Source: a virus
Length of the DNA: 20,564 bases
Virus record (IMG/VR): IMGVR_UViG_3300037076_000264
Coordinates: 1 to 20,564 of that record
Reading direction: 5' to 3' (one strand)
Below are positions 1-9,102 of the stretch, in pieces. The notes under the pieces are model-generated. The model saw only the letters and a list, made by a program, of their open reading frames with translations, did no database searches and was not told where the DNA came from. Every line of letters starts with the position of its first letter. Position 1 is the first letter of the stretch. The translations under genes were made by a program, and so were the position numbers.

Positions 1-1832
1 CAGCCTTCCTGAAGCCTGTCTGGGACAGCAAGCTCGGGCAGAAGGTTGGCATGATGAACGTCCAGGCAGAATTTCAGGATGTGACAGCTAACCATCTGGT
101 CAGTGGCGACGATGAGGACAAGACCGTTTCCGCTCTGACCAAGGACAAACGGGATCTCGATGGGCGGTTAAAGATCGATGATGCCGGCAAGAAGATTGCC
201 GATGAGATCAGCGGAGACCCTTCCCCGGATGACTTCGACAAGCAGCATATCAATGTCGAGCAGCATAATGGCGGTATCAATGCCCAGACGCTTGAGCCGA
301 TCTATGAGGGCGACGTTGACGTTATAGTTGTTCCCCCCTATGAGATATTCCCGGACTCCTGCTGGCACCCGACGATTGATGACTGCCGAAAGATCATGCA
401 CGCCAGAGCTTACCCGGTGGATGAAATATATGAGAAGTACGGCGTCAAGGTTGATCAGGAACCGGTGGACTCCTACAAGATTCAGACTACCACCCTTGGC
501 CTGGCCGGTCTCGGTTATGGCTTCTACAACTTCAACCAGACGGTATCCAAGATCGAGGGCTACGCTGTCCTGAAGGAAGAGTACGAGAGACCCACCCCTG
601 CCTACCCGGATGGGCGCCTGATCGTCGTGGCCGGGCACAAGCTCCTGCACGTAGGGCCGCTTCCCTATCGAGTGGGGCCTGATGACAAGGCAGACATCGG
701 TATCACCAAGTTCGATTGTCTACGGCGGCCTGGTTGCTTCTGGGGGCGTTCCATCACCGAGCGCATCATCCCGGTACAGCGCCGGTACAATGCCGTCCGT
801 AACCGTAAAGCAGAGTTCCTTAACCGGGTAGCTATCGGTCAGGTGATCGTGGAAGATGGCTCCCTCGATGTGGACTGGGCAGAGAACAATGCCGGTTCTC
901 CCGGGGCGATCTGGATCAAGAAGAAGGGATACGCTGACCCCCACTTCATGCAGACGCCCGGCCTCCCTCCCGAATTTCATGAGGAAGAAGAGGCGCTGCT
1001 GAACGAGTTCACTTATATCTCCGGCGTTTCGGAGATCGCCAGAAATAGCGAAGCCCCTCCGGGCATCAAGTCCGGTGTCGCTCTCGCTATCGCCATAGAG
1101 CAGGATGATACCCGCCTGTCTCACACCGTAGGCAATTACGAAATGGGCCTGGTCGATTGCGGCAAACAAGTCTTGAGGTTGTATCGCCAGTTCGCCACGC
1201 AGAAGAGAATGATCCGCACCGTAGGCCCGGACATGGGGCTTGAACTGATGCAATGGGATAACCGAGACGTACGCAGTGATGACATCATCATTGAGACCAG
1301 TGCCATGCTTGCAGAGACCCCGGCCCAGCGTCGGGCGATGGTGTTTGACATGATGCAGAGCGGCTTGTTCAATGACCCGGACACCGGCAAACTTACCAAG
1401 GATGGACGCGCTAAGGTCTTGGATCTGATGCAGTTCGGTCACTGGGAATTGTCCGACGCCACGGATGCCCGGCAGATCAGCAAGGCAGAGAAGGAAAACC
1501 GCCTGATGGATCAGGGGCAGCAGGTGCAGGTCTCCGATGTGGACGATCATGTGGTCCACGTTACCCGCCACAACAACTACCGTCTGACTGATGAATACGA
1601 GGAGATGAATACGCAAGCAAATGGGGAACTGGACATTGTGTTTAAGATGCATACTCTGGCCCACTTGCAAGCGATGCATGGATCGGCGGGAGGAGCGCAG
1701 CCCCCTGGAGGAGCGCAACCCGCTCAGCCTTCCTTGCCCGCAGGACAGGGAACACCGCCAGCGCCAGGGCAGGGACAGTCACCAATGGCAGGGGCGCCAC
1801 AGATAACAGCAGCACAAGGAGGAGGAGTTTAA
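1..1832 (+). CDS. Phage portal protein, 5' end outside the window
   Basis: Portal proteins form the dodecameric ring at one vertex of the head through which DNA is packaged and ejected. The frame is already open at base 3, and the 16 codons before the first ATG (base 51) encode a plausible portal stretch (FLKPVWDSKLGQKVG), so the true start lies to the left. Recognisable portal features are the EGDVDVIVVPPYEIFPD segment, the SITERIIPVQRRYNAVRN helix, and a SGVALAIAIEQDDTRL helix in the second half. The visible part is 609 residues. The last ~60 residues are a Gly/Ala/Pro/Gln tail with a repeated GGAQP motif, probably disordered. The stop codon abuts the ATG of the scaffold gene, whose ribosome site (AAGGAGGAGGAG) lies in this gene's last codons, implying coupled translation. 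The family call is from memory of podovirus-type portals. Confidence 0.85.
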   Translation, partial: AFLKPVWDSKLGQKVGMMNVQAEFQDVTANHLVSGDDEDKTVSALTKDKRDLDGRLKIDDAGKKIADEISGDPSPDDFDKQHINVEQHNGGINAQTLEPIYEGDVDVIVVPPYEIFPDSCWHPTIDDCRKIMHARAYPVDEIYEKYGVKVDQEPVDSYKIQTTTLGLAGLGYGFYNFNQTVSKIEGYAVLKEEYERPTPAYPDGRLIVVAGHKLLHVGPLPYRVGPDDKADIGITKFDCLRRPGCFWGRSITERIIPVQRRYNAVRNRKAEFLNRVAIGQVIVEDGSLDVDWAENNAGSPGAIWIKKKGYADPHFMQTPGLPPEFHEEEEALLNEFTYISGVSEIARNSEAPPGIKSGVALAIAIEQDDTRLSHTVGNYEMGLVDCGKQVLRLYRQFATQKRMIRTVGPDMGLELMQWDNRDVRSDDIIIETSAMLAETPAQRRAMVFDMMQSGLFNDPDTGKLTKDGRAKVLDLMQFGHWELSDATDARQISKAEKENRLMDQGQQVQVSDVDDHVVHVTRHNNYRLTDEYEEMNTQANGELDIVFKMHTLAHLQAMHGSAGGAQPPGGAQPAQPSLPAGQGTPPAPGQGQSPMAGAPQITAAQGGGV

Positions 1833-2828
1833 ATGGCAGACTTTGAGGCAGTACCGCAGCCAACCGCAGAGGGTCTTGCAACATTCCTTACCGATCAGGG
1901 GCTGGGAGAGTACGAGGAGCCCGTTGAAACACCTACCGATCCCCCGGTACAAGACGCACCAGTAACCCCGGCCGAACCGGCCACAGCGCCGACTGATATA
2001 CCGCCAGCACCGCAGGAACCAACGCAGGAGCCAGTTGCACCCCAGACGCAGGAACCTCCGCAGCAGCCAGACGCAGCAGCCACGCAGATCACAGCCGTCA
2101 TGCAGGCACAGGCCCAGCTAGCCGAATCAGTAAGACTTCTCGCACAACAGGTACAGACAATGCAGCAGCCCCCTGTTCAGCAGGGAGCAGCACAACCACA
2201 GACACCGGTAGCCCCGGCAATGGATTTCACGAAGCTGATCGAGATCCCCGACGAACTGAAAGCAGAGTTCGCCAAGGCCAGAGAGGACTTCGACACCGGC
2301 GCAGAAGCCACAGCGTTAGCCCGGATGAACGCCTGGCAGATGGCGAAGGCCGACGAGATCCGGCAGGCCGCAGCATTTACCCAGTCTCAGCAGCAGGCTC
2401 AAGCCCAGGCGACCAAGAATGAATCTCTCTCCCGCGGGTATGCCATCCTGAGCAAGCAGTATGGCCCTGAGAACATCGAAGCCCACAGCCAGGAAATCGT
2501 GGACTTGATGCTCAATGAAAGCCCGGCGCTGAAACGCATGTTGGACACCGACCCGGAAGCAGCCCTGGTATCAGCCTTCGAGATCGTCAACGCCCGCAGC
2601 CAGGCAAAGATCGCCCAGGCAGTTCCCCAACCGGTTACGCAGCCGGCGCTTGCCCAGCCAGACAAGGACGCGATCATTGCCGAATACCTGAAAGCCGTGA
2701 AAGACGGTCAGCCCCCCGCAGTAATGGGAAATGCGGGAGGCGCAGGACGCCCGGCTATGGCAGCGCCAAACGATCTCACAAACCTCGACGCATCAATGAA
2801 AGCCTGGTTGACATCAGGAACCCTTTAA
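1833..2828 (+). CDS. Putative capsid scaffolding protein
   Basis: This 331-residue protein sits between portal and major capsid genes, the usual place for a scaffold that directs procapsid assembly and is then expelled. Residues ~30-85 are Pro/Gln/Ala/Thr-rich and probably disordered. Residues ~84-115 (TQITAVMQAQAQLAESVRLL) look like an amphipathic or coiled-coil helix. The middle (~130-250) is predicted helical and charged, with FTKLIEIPDELKAEFAKARE. The protein ends in a short segment, NLDASMKAWLTSGTL, of the kind scaffolds use to contact capsid subunits, but that role is inferred. The ATG directly follows the portal stop and has the strong AAGGAGGAGGAG site. No protease motif was seen. Function rests on position, composition and size; sequence homology cannot be checked here. 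Confidence 0.7.
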   Translation: MADFEAVPQPTAEGLATFLTDQGLGEYEEPVETPTDPPVQDAPVTPAEPATAPTDIPPAPQEPTQEPVAPQTQEPPQQPDAAATQITAVMQAQAQLAESVRLLAQQVQTMQQPPVQQGAAQPQTPVAPAMDFTKLIEIPDELKAEFAKAREDFDTGAEATALARMNAWQMAKADEIRQAAAFTQSQQQAQAQATKNESLSRGYAILSKQYGPENIEAHSQEIVDLMLNESPALKRMLDTDPEAALVSAFEIVNARSQAKIAQAVPQPVTQPALAQPDKDAIIAEYLKAVKDGQPPAVMGNAGGAGRPAMAAPNDLTNLDASMKAWLTSGTL

Positions 2829-2829
2829 G

Positions 2830-2847
2830 CTTGCCCATTGTGGCAAG
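2830..2847 (+). other. Intergenic hairpin before the capsid gene
   Basis: A perfect 6-bp inverted repeat CTTGCC/GGCAAG with a six-base loop (CATTGT) begins two bases after the scaffold stop. No T-run follows, so a simple intrinsic terminator is unlikely. An mRNA processing or stability hairpin ahead of the capsid message is more likely. Confidence 0.45.
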
Positions 2848-2876
2848 TAAACTTAACAGATAGGAGTGAACCATAA

Positions 2877-4133
2877 ATGCCTACCAACCCGAACATTACC
2901 GGTCTTACCAGCGCCGCAAACGCACTGAAAACCTTTTTCCTCCCGAGCCTCCGGTATCAGTTGAATATCGGAGCCAGCGTCGTGTTCGCTCAGTTCGAGC
3001 GTGGCAAGGAAGGCGTAGTCGGTAGCTCGATCACCATGGCTCTGCGGTACGGTCGTAACGGTGGCTACGGAGCAGGCTCCGACATCTCATCCCTGCCTGT
3101 CACCAACAGCCGGCAGACTGCTCAGGCGATCTGGCAGACCAAGAACATGTACGCCAGAATCCAATTGTCCGACAAGTTGCTGAGAGCAAGCAGGAGTAAC
3201 GTCGGAGCGTTTGCGAATATGTTCAAGCAGGAACTGCAGGATTGCCAGGATGACGCCAAAGAAAACGTCGCCCGGTCAGTATTCGGGGACGGCTCCGGCA
3301 TCCTTGCTGTCATCAGCAACGTAGGCAGCGCCCCGACCTATACGGTGACCGGTTATACCGCCTTCACCAACTACGTCATCGGCGGGGTAGATGTGTTGGC
3401 CGAAGGTATGCTGGTGGACTGTTGGGCGCCTGGTTCCTACCCGACCACCCAGCGCAACACCCCCGGCACCCCGTACTCGATCACTGCCGTCAACAACGCT
3501 ACTGCCGCAGTCACGCTCAACTCGACCGCAGGCACACCGCAGGTAAACGATTACCTGGTTGTTCAGAACGTGGCGTCCGGCACCACCCTGAACGGTGAGA
3601 TCACCGGTTTGGGAGCCATCTTCAACAACACCCAGAACATCTACGGCATTACCCGGTCATCCAACTACTGGTTCAACGCCCAGGTGCCCACGTCAGTCAA
3701 CGGAGAAATTTCCGAGGTAGTGATCCAGGCCGGCATCGACAACAGCCGCAAGTACGCGGCGGGGCATATCAAGTTCATCGTGGCCAGCTTCGGCGTCCGG
3801 CGTGCCTACCAGTACATGCTGCAGTCTCAGAAGAGGCAGATCAACACCCTGGAACTCAAGGGTGGCTGGAAGGCTCTGGAGTATCAGGGCGGCGAGAAGT
3901 CCGTACCGATCACGGCGGATCAGTATTGCCCGACCGGCTCCATGTTCCTGCTGGACACCGACGACTTCAAGGTGTACGAGTTGGAAGATTGGACGTGGAT
4001 GGATGAAGATGGAGCGATCCTCTCCCGCGTGGCCAATACGCCTGCATACGAGGCGACCATGGTCAAGTATGCGGACTTAGGTTGCCAAAAACCGCGTGCC
4101 CAGGTCTGGCTGCAGGGTATCACAGAACACTAA
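2877..4133 (+). CDS. Major capsid protein, HK97-fold type
   Basis: This 418-residue protein is the main shell subunit. The N-terminal part (residues ~1-140) has capsid-like segments: LRYQLNIGASVVFAQFERGK, the charged NMYARIQLSDKLLRASRSN, and a helix FKQELQDCQDDAKENVARS, followed by FGDGSG. Residues ~150-240 form a beta-rich insertion (SITAVNNATAAVTLNS, QVNDYLVVQNV) like the inserted domain of several podovirus capsids. The C-terminal half carries the aromatic, acidic stretch LLDTDDFKVYELEDWTWMDEDG typical of this capsid family. The ATG has TAGGAGTG 8-15 bases upstream. It is flanked on both sides by gaps with hairpins, unlike most genes here, which suggests special control of an abundantly made product. 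Assignment to the capsid role is strong; the exact subfamily is uncertain. Confidence 0.88.
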   Translation: MPTNPNITGLTSAANALKTFFLPSLRYQLNIGASVVFAQFERGKEGVVGSSITMALRYGRNGGYGAGSDISSLPVTNSRQTAQAIWQTKNMYARIQLSDKLLRASRSNVGAFANMFKQELQDCQDDAKENVARSVFGDGSGILAVISNVGSAPTYTVTGYTAFTNYVIGGVDVLAEGMLVDCWAPGSYPTTQRNTPGTPYSITAVNNATAAVTLNSTAGTPQVNDYLVVQNVASGTTLNGEITGLGAIFNNTQNIYGITRSSNYWFNAQVPTSVNGEISEVVIQAGIDNSRKYAAGHIKFIVASFGVRRAYQYMLQSQKRQINTLELKGGWKALEYQGGEKSVPITADQYCPTGSMFLLDTDDFKVYELEDWTWMDEDGAILSRVANTPAYEATMVKYADLGCQKPRAQVWLQGITEH

Positions 4134-4151
4134 AAACGGTTTCCTCCTCCT

Positions 4152-4175
4152 GGTGGCTCCCTTCGGGGAGCTGCC
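4152..4175 (+). other. UUCG-loop hairpin after the capsid gene
   Basis: Bases 4156-4161 (GCTCCC) pair with 4166-4171 (GGGAGC) around a TTCG tetraloop. The stem extends outward through two wobble pairs to GG/CC, about 10 bp in all. No T-run follows, so an RNA-stabilising or processing element is at least as likely as a terminator. Confidence 0.55.
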
Positions 4176-4205
4176 TGGGGATTAAACTAAAAGGAGTGAG
4201 ATAGA

Positions 4206-5111
4206 TTGAGCAAAAGCACAAAGAGTTTTTGTCCTGCTTTTGAAGCAGCGCAAGGCGTCGGACAAGGCGTAGCCCTTGACCCGATTGACAATATCCGGTT
4301 TATCAACGGCGTGGCTATATTTTCCTTCACTACCGCCATAACAGCAGGAGTAACGACTACCTCGCTGGCTGCTGGCAACTTCGCTATCACCAGCAATGCC
4401 ACTGGCCTTGGTACGCTGTTCGTGTCTGACGGTACGTACTGGCAGACCGCGGCCTCTAACGTCTCTACTGGTGTTACCCTCGCGGGTTCTCAGGTATTGA
4501 CCAATAAGACGCTGACTGATGCCATACTGAACGGCCTCATCCTGGGGGTCACCACGGCCATCACTCTGGCGGCCGCGGATGTTACCCTGAGCGCAGGACA
4601 GATCGCTACTGGTACCCTGGCGGTCACTACAGGCCACGCCACTCACTCGATCATCGGCCCGAACACAACCGGGCAGATGTACTTTGTGATCAACAACGAT
4701 CCAGTGAACATTGTCAACGTCAAGGTAGCAGGCCAGACGCCCCTGGTAATCCCCCAGGGCAAAACTGGTCTTGTCTACTGCAACGGAACAAACTACGCTC
4801 TGCTCGGTTTATTCGGCAAGGATACCGTTGCAAACGTAACAGGGGCTTCGCAGACATATACTGCTCTCGACACAGATGTGCTGGTTACCTGCACAACGGT
4901 TTCAGTAGCTTGCGCTATCACTTTACCGCAGGGAGCGGCCTATGCAGGCAAGAAATACGTGATTGCCAAAGATGCCAGCGCGATCACCGTGTCGGTAGCC
5001 GGTGCTACAGGGGCGATATACGGATGGACGAGTCCCCTGGCGTCTGGCGCGATTCACACTGTAACGCTTGTCTCTGACGGTACTAACTACTGGGCAGAGG
5101 CTTCGGTCTAA
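4206..5111 (+). CDS. Putative head fibre/decoration or tail-fibre-like protein
   Basis: This is a 301-residue Ala/Thr/Gly/Val-rich, beta-strand-rich protein with no charged catalytic motif. The start is TTG, preceded by AAGGAGTGA at a good distance (bases 4190-4198). Residues ~95-105 contain SQVLTNKTLTDAILNG, a motif common in phage fibre and appendage proteins. A short beta-hairpin signature recurs three times: FVSDGTYWQTA, YCNGTNYALLG and LVSDGTNYWAEA. The last occurrence ends the protein, as in many trimeric phage appendages. Its place just after the capsid gene, between two hairpins, favours a protein displayed on the head, made at high level with the capsid. A tail or neck fibre cannot be excluded. 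The function is inferred, not recognised from a named family. Confidence 0.6.
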   Translation: MSKSTKSFCPAFEAAQGVGQGVALDPIDNIRFINGVAIFSFTTAITAGVTTTSLAAGNFAITSNATGLGTLFVSDGTYWQTAASNVSTGVTLAGSQVLTNKTLTDAILNGLILGVTTAITLAAADVTLSAGQIATGTLAVTTGHATHSIIGPNTTGQMYFVINNDPVNIVNVKVAGQTPLVIPQGKTGLVYCNGTNYALLGLFGKDTVANVTGASQTYTALDTDVLVTCTTVSVACAITLPQGAAYAGKKYVIAKDASAITVSVAGATGAIYGWTSPLASGAIHTVTLVSDGTNYWAEASV

Positions 5112-5118
5112 AACAAGT

Positions 5119-5143
5119 GGGGGGCTTCGGTCCCCCTCTTTAC
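5119..5143 (+). terminator. Probable intrinsic terminator or processing hairpin with cUUCGg loop
   Basis: Six G (5119-5124) plus C5125 pair with G5130, T5131 and five C (5132-5136) around the loop TTCG, giving a 7-bp stem with one G-T wobble. TCTTTAC follows, a weak T-tract, so termination is possible but perhaps partial. Confidence 0.5.
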
Positions 5144-5162
5144 TAAAAAGGGAGTTGATCAG

Positions 5163-5897
5163 ATGCCCGATCTTTGCTCTATAGTTGAGCCGGTAAATGT
5201 CCAGAGCATGGCTGCATCAGGCGTTTGGACAGGGTTGCCCATAGCCCGGCTGAACAACAGCCAGATCACCGACGCGGTCAGACTGGCTATTTTCGCGAAC
5301 TACGGATTGACCGCGGCCATCGAGCAGAGTGATGACGGAGCATCCTGGTCGTCTCTCTATTCGCAGGCAAACACCGCGGGCCAGTTGTTGGATTCTGGCT
5401 GGATCACGGTTGCAAAGAGATTCTTTCACGTCAAGATCACCAACGGCTCTACGGCCCAGGGCGGCGACATCTACGCCAACCCTCAGTTTACCAATGCAGG
5501 CTTCATAGATGCCAAGCTGTGTCTGTTCATGCAGGAACCAGATACGGTCTCAGGCGGTACTGTCGCGATCTCTGGGAGTATAACGGCACAAGGAACCTTC
5601 ACAGATCGTTCTGGTGTCATAGCTGCCGGTGCTGTAGCACAACAGATCGCCGCGGCTAATACCGCTAGGCACTACTTTATGATTCAGAATCCTAGCGCGA
5701 TCGCACTTGCCGCGGCAGGAATCTCGTCAACTGAATCCCTGTGGGTTAACTTTGGCGCAGCATCAGTTGAGGGACAGCCATCTATAGAATTGCCTCCTGG
5801 GAACGGATTCATCATGGAGACCGGCTTTATCAACACAGGCCTGATATCAGTTATAGCAGCGACAACGGGGCATCCCTTCACAGCGAAGGAGGCTTAA
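5163..5897 (+). CDS. Phage structural protein of unknown role
   Basis: This 244-residue protein starts at an ATG with AAGGGAG upstream (bases 5148-5154). I do not recognise a named family for the N-terminal half, which has a beta-sandwich look: IEQSDDGASWSSLYSQ and WITVAKRFFHVKITN resemble small phage domains that compare values around a mean. The C-terminal ~100 residues (DRSGVIAAGAVAQQI, RHYFMIQNPS, LWVNFGAAS, IELPPGNGFIMETGFI) match a pattern I know from many phage virion proteins: a beta-rich surface domain with conserved 'QNPS...LWVNFG...ELPPG' order. It lies between the head-decoration candidate and the rhamnosidase, with the rhamnosidase SD (AAGGAGG) in its last codons, so both are probably co-translated. 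A virion surface or adaptor role for the rhamnosidase is possible but speculative. Confidence 0.6.
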   Translation: MPDLCSIVEPVNVQSMAASGVWTGLPIARLNNSQITDAVRLAIFANYGLTAAIEQSDDGASWSSLYSQANTAGQLLDSGWITVAKRFFHVKITNGSTAQGGDIYANPQFTNAGFIDAKLCLFMQEPDTVSGGTVAISGSITAQGTFTDRSGVIAAGAVAQQIAAANTARHYFMIQNPSAIALAAAGISSTESLWVNFGAASVEGQPSIELPPGNGFIMETGFINTGLISVIAATTGHPFTAKEA

Positions 5898-5899
5898 TT

Positions 5900-8800
5900 A
5901 TGGGATTCTTTGGCGGCACCGCTCCATCTAGTAAAACGTACTATCAAAGCCTCTTGCAATCCCTTATCTCAGGAGCGAGTCATCTTTTTCTGTTCTCAGG
6001 CCCGCTTCAAAGTTTGAATGATCAGTCTGGAAAGGGCGCAACTCTTACGAGAACCGGCACAACATTGACTTCTCAGGGGTTATCTTTTAACGGCATATCA
6101 GATTATGCAACTATTTCGCCAGTACCTACTCTTGGCTCACAATTTACAATCTATGCCCTGATTGATAATATTCAAAACAATCCTTTTGGCAATGCACAAA
6201 CTTATTTGGGCATACGTCCTTCTACTGGGGGCAATTATAATGTTGCTTTGTTGATGAGAGATAACGAGGCGAGCGTAAACTTCAGTGGTACTACTATATA
6301 TATTCCTACTGCTATAAATGGTGCTAACAATATAAACCCGCAGCAAATTCGTACTGGTTTTCAGCTTGTCACTTTACGGTATGATGGTGCTCATTTGCAG
6401 ATCTTAATCAATGGTGAGGTGCAAAAAAGCATCCCGCAAACGGGGACTCCAACAGTCGGAAGCACACCTATTTTTACCATAGGTGCTTTGTTGCAAAATG
6501 GCGGCGGCGGATATTACGACTTTGAGAACATAGTGATTGCAGCCCTTGCGGTCTATCCTACCGCCTGGCATAATGATGCCACTGTTCAGGCAAATGCCAA
6601 TATGTTGGGATTGCTTACTGGTCAGACTGTTTGGCCGACTCTACCACCAGGGCTAAGGGATAGCAGCGATCCTTACGCTCCGTTTATGTACCTCAGTTCC
6701 GGTGTTTTTCCCGAAAATCAGTGGGTGGAGTATCGAACGACGATCAGTTATACCAGTGGTGCATATCCTGTTCAATTGGCAGCTTCAGGGGAAGCTCGAC
6801 TCTACGTGAACGGACAATTAGCCATCGCATCATGCGGTAGGTCAAATTATTTCACGGTAGCACCCCGGCAGGTGGATATTTCGCCCTACCTTGTCAGCGG
6901 GACAAATGTTTTAGTTATAGAGCATTATCAGCAAGGCCGTCATCTCGATCAGTACAAAAGGAAAATCGATCTGCCTTATGCTGGGGTGATGCTCTACGAC
7001 ATGGCGACCGGCAATGCAAATTCCGGTACGGCTTGGAAATGTAGGGTTGCGCCAGAATATACGGCTCACTCTTGGATGCGTAGTGACACCCCTAGCACAC
7101 CTGGGTTTGATCAAATGAATCACTGCATCGTCTATAATCTCGCGAACTGGACAAATATTCATTCCACAAGCTACGATGCCAGTTCTTGGGCAAATGCCGT
7201 AGTAGTGGTTTTCGACCAGAGTCAGTGCAGGGTTTGCCAGCCTAACTGGGCTACGAGTTATTTTCTGAATACTTATACTCCGGTTTCAGCACAAGTTGGC
7301 TCCAGCACTGATCCAGGAGATTCAGCTTATCCTACATGGTCTCCTTGCCCGATGGCACAGCGTATTGCCACGGAGACCTGTGCCTTAAATGGATCAGGTG
7401 CAACGGTTTCATATAACGCTTCGACGAATACGGTTTCCATGCAGAGCGGTGCTTCTGATGCCTTTGCTACATTGGACTTCGGTGCTTTTCGCTATGGCAC
7501 GATTAGCCTGACCATCACGTGTCCGGCAGGGACAACGGGCGAATTGGACGTTGCTATGTCTGAGAACCGGGCAGATGCTACAGGGCATGCAGATCCGACT
7601 ACTTTATATGCCCCGATGGGAGCAGATCGTATCCTGTTAAGCCCTGGCACGTTTACGGTCAGATTAGGATTCGCTGCCTATGCGCCCCGCGGCGGTCGGT
7701 GCTTGCTTCTGAGAGCTAGAGGAACAGGTGGCGCTACAATCACCATTGTTCCCATAATCGAACACGCCAGCTATGTTCAAAATACAGGGTATGTTCCCAC
7801 GATTTCAGACACAACAATGCAGGGATACCTTACAATCTCTCAGAATGTTTTAACTGCTCATCTTCAGGATGTTAGGCTCGATCATTCTGTCCGAGACGAT
7901 GGGCAATTTATCCAAGATGCGTGTGCCTGTTCAAAGGCTGACCACTGGCTGGGCGGCTCAAATCCGTACAGAAAGATTCTTTTAGATCAGAGCAGAGACA
8001 TCTTTTATACAAATACCAATTGTTTTAGCAATTGCCCCCCAGATCTAGGTGCTGATGCTGGCGCTAAGATTGATTGGTCATTCTTCTTTGTCTACAACTT
8101 GTACGATGAATACTGGTGGACTGGTAATGTCGCTACATTACAAAGTCACTGGGACGCTCTATATCGTTTTATAAGTCAGATCCCGAATCAAGGCACATAT
8201 CTTACTGCTGCTGCTCTAACTGCTGCAGGATATGTATGGTATGGAGAACCCAGTGGCACTCATCCCCTAGATATGCTGATCATCAATGCCCGGTTTGTTA
8301 CGACTCTCCAACGGGCAGTGTATATAGCTCAGACTCTGGGGCAGAGTGCGGTCGCGCAAGCGTGGTCAACATGGGCGCAAAGCATCATAACTGCGATACA
8401 AGGTTGGAGAACACCCTCAAGCGGCCCCGTTCCGGCGCACCCAGTTTGCCCTTCTGCTGCGGGTGGATTGTCTACGTTTTCATTCCCTGGGGTGATGATG
8501 TCGCTAGTAGCAGGTGCAATTCCATCGGGGGATATCGCGCCACTGATCAGTTACCTGGCTCCTACTTCTATCCCAATTCCACCGAGCGGTGGAGATGACT
8601 GGAATATATGGTCGCATCTCTACGAATGGCCCGTTGCCGTGAAGCAGAATGGTGGCAATCCGTACCCTTGGCTGGATGCAGTATTAGCTCCTTTTGTGGC
8701 CGTTGGGTATCTGATTGAGAATCGTTTGGTAGGAGTTTTCCCTATGACGGCAACAAGCACCAATACGAAATCACACGCCTGGACTGGATCGGGTTTTGCG

Positions 8801-9049
8801 GGGTTTGTGGAAGGTGTGTTAGGCATCTCGATAGTGGCACCCGGTGGTGGGATTGCTTTCAACCCGGTGCTTGGATTGCCGAATCTGAATTTCACGTTAA
8901 ATAGCCCTGTCGGAATTTTCAACGTGCAAAAGTCAGGGACAACCTGGACTGTCACGGCTCCAACGGGTGGCACGATGCAGGTTGCTATAGCGGGAAACAG
9001 TACAATGACCCTGAACGCGGGACAGACAATTACTTTAACGGAAGTTTAA
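5900..9049 (+). CDS. LamG plus GH78-type alpha-L-rhamnosidase, putative virion depolymerase
   Basis: This 1049-residue enzyme probably removes alpha-L-rhamnose from a host surface polysaccharide. Residues ~25-230 are a LamG/concanavalin-like domain (SLNDQSGKGATLT, LSFNGISDYATI, LQILINGEVQKSI). Residues ~250-370 are the rhamnosidase N-terminal beta-sandwich (ARLYVNGQLAIASCG). Residues ~640-945 are the (alpha/alpha)6 barrel, with LDHSVRDDGQF at 660-670, KIDWSFFFVYNLYDEYWWTG near 723-742 and YEW at 908-910. Residues ~957-1049 are the C-terminal beta domain, starting KSHAWTGSGFAGFVEGVLGI, the usual GH78 hallmark. I infer acidic residues D666/D667 and E909 lie near the active site but cannot assign catalytic pairs. 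The SD AAGGAGG overlaps the preceding gene. G+C is clearly lower than in the head genes (24 of 60 bases in 6241-6300), suggesting acquisition. An intracellular role is less likely given the location. Confidence 0.8.
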   Translation: MGFFGGTAPSSKTYYQSLLQSLISGASHLFLFSGPLQSLNDQSGKGATLTRTGTTLTSQGLSFNGISDYATISPVPTLGSQFTIYALIDNIQNNPFGNAQTYLGIRPSTGGNYNVALLMRDNEASVNFSGTTIYIPTAINGANNINPQQIRTGFQLVTLRYDGAHLQILINGEVQKSIPQTGTPTVGSTPIFTIGALLQNGGGGYYDFENIVIAALAVYPTAWHNDATVQANANMLGLLTGQTVWPTLPPGLRDSSDPYAPFMYLSSGVFPENQWVEYRTTISYTSGAYPVQLAASGEARLYVNGQLAIASCGRSNYFTVAPRQVDISPYLVSGTNVLVIEHYQQGRHLDQYKRKIDLPYAGVMLYDMATGNANSGTAWKCRVAPEYTAHSWMRSDTPSTPGFDQMNHCIVYNLANWTNIHSTSYDASSWANAVVVVFDQSQCRVCQPNWATSYFLNTYTPVSAQVGSSTDPGDSAYPTWSPCPMAQRIATETCALNGSGATVSYNASTNTVSMQSGASDAFATLDFGAFRYGTISLTITCPAGTTGELDVAMSENRADATGHADPTTLYAPMGADRILLSPGTFTVRLGFAAYAPRGGRCLLLRARGTGGATITIVPIIEHASYVQNTGYVPTISDTTMQGYLTISQNVLTAHLQDVRLDHSVRDDGQFIQDACACSKADHWLGGSNPYRKILLDQSRDIFYTNTNCFSNCPPDLGADAGAKIDWSFFFVYNLYDEYWWTGNVATLQSHWDALYRFISQIPNQGTYLTAAALTAAGYVWYGEPSGTHPLDMLIINARFVTTLQRAVYIAQTLGQSAVAQAWSTWAQSIITAIQGWRTPSSGPVPAHPVCPSAAGGLSTFSFPGVMMSLVAGAIPSGDIAPLISYLAPTSIPIPPSGGDDWNIWSHLYEWPVAVKQNGGNPYPWLDAVLAPFVAVGYLIENRLVGVFPMTATSTNTKSHAWTGSGFAGFVEGVLGISIVAPGGGIAFNPVLGLPNLNFTLNSPVGIFNVQKSGTTWTVTAPTGGTMQVAIAGNSTMTLNAGQTITLTEV

Positions 9050-9102
9050 TTGCGGGAAGCAGGAATACCCTGGCACATTAGAGAATCATCCCCTATACTA
9101 TT

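Noticed and set aside
168-1718. Long minus-strand open frames opposite the portal gene (bases 168-650 and 720-1718).
   Set aside because: They are antisense shadows of a clear portal gene, have no recognisable domains and no good ribosome sites.
4182-4646. 154-codon minus-strand open frame opposite the post-capsid gene.
   Set aside because: Low-complexity translation, opposite a well-supported plus-strand gene with SD; considered a composition artefact.
8236-8598. 120-codon plus-strand frame inside the rhamnosidase gene.
   Set aside because: It lies within the catalytic-barrel coding sequence in another frame, without an SD or a recognisable fold.
9071-9099. Promoter-like text before the methyltransferase: TATACT at 9094-9099 and TGGCAC at 9071-9076.
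   Set aside because: No good -35 box for TATACT, and transcription from it would begin at or inside the SD. TGGCAC is not followed by the spaced GC element of a sigma-54 site.
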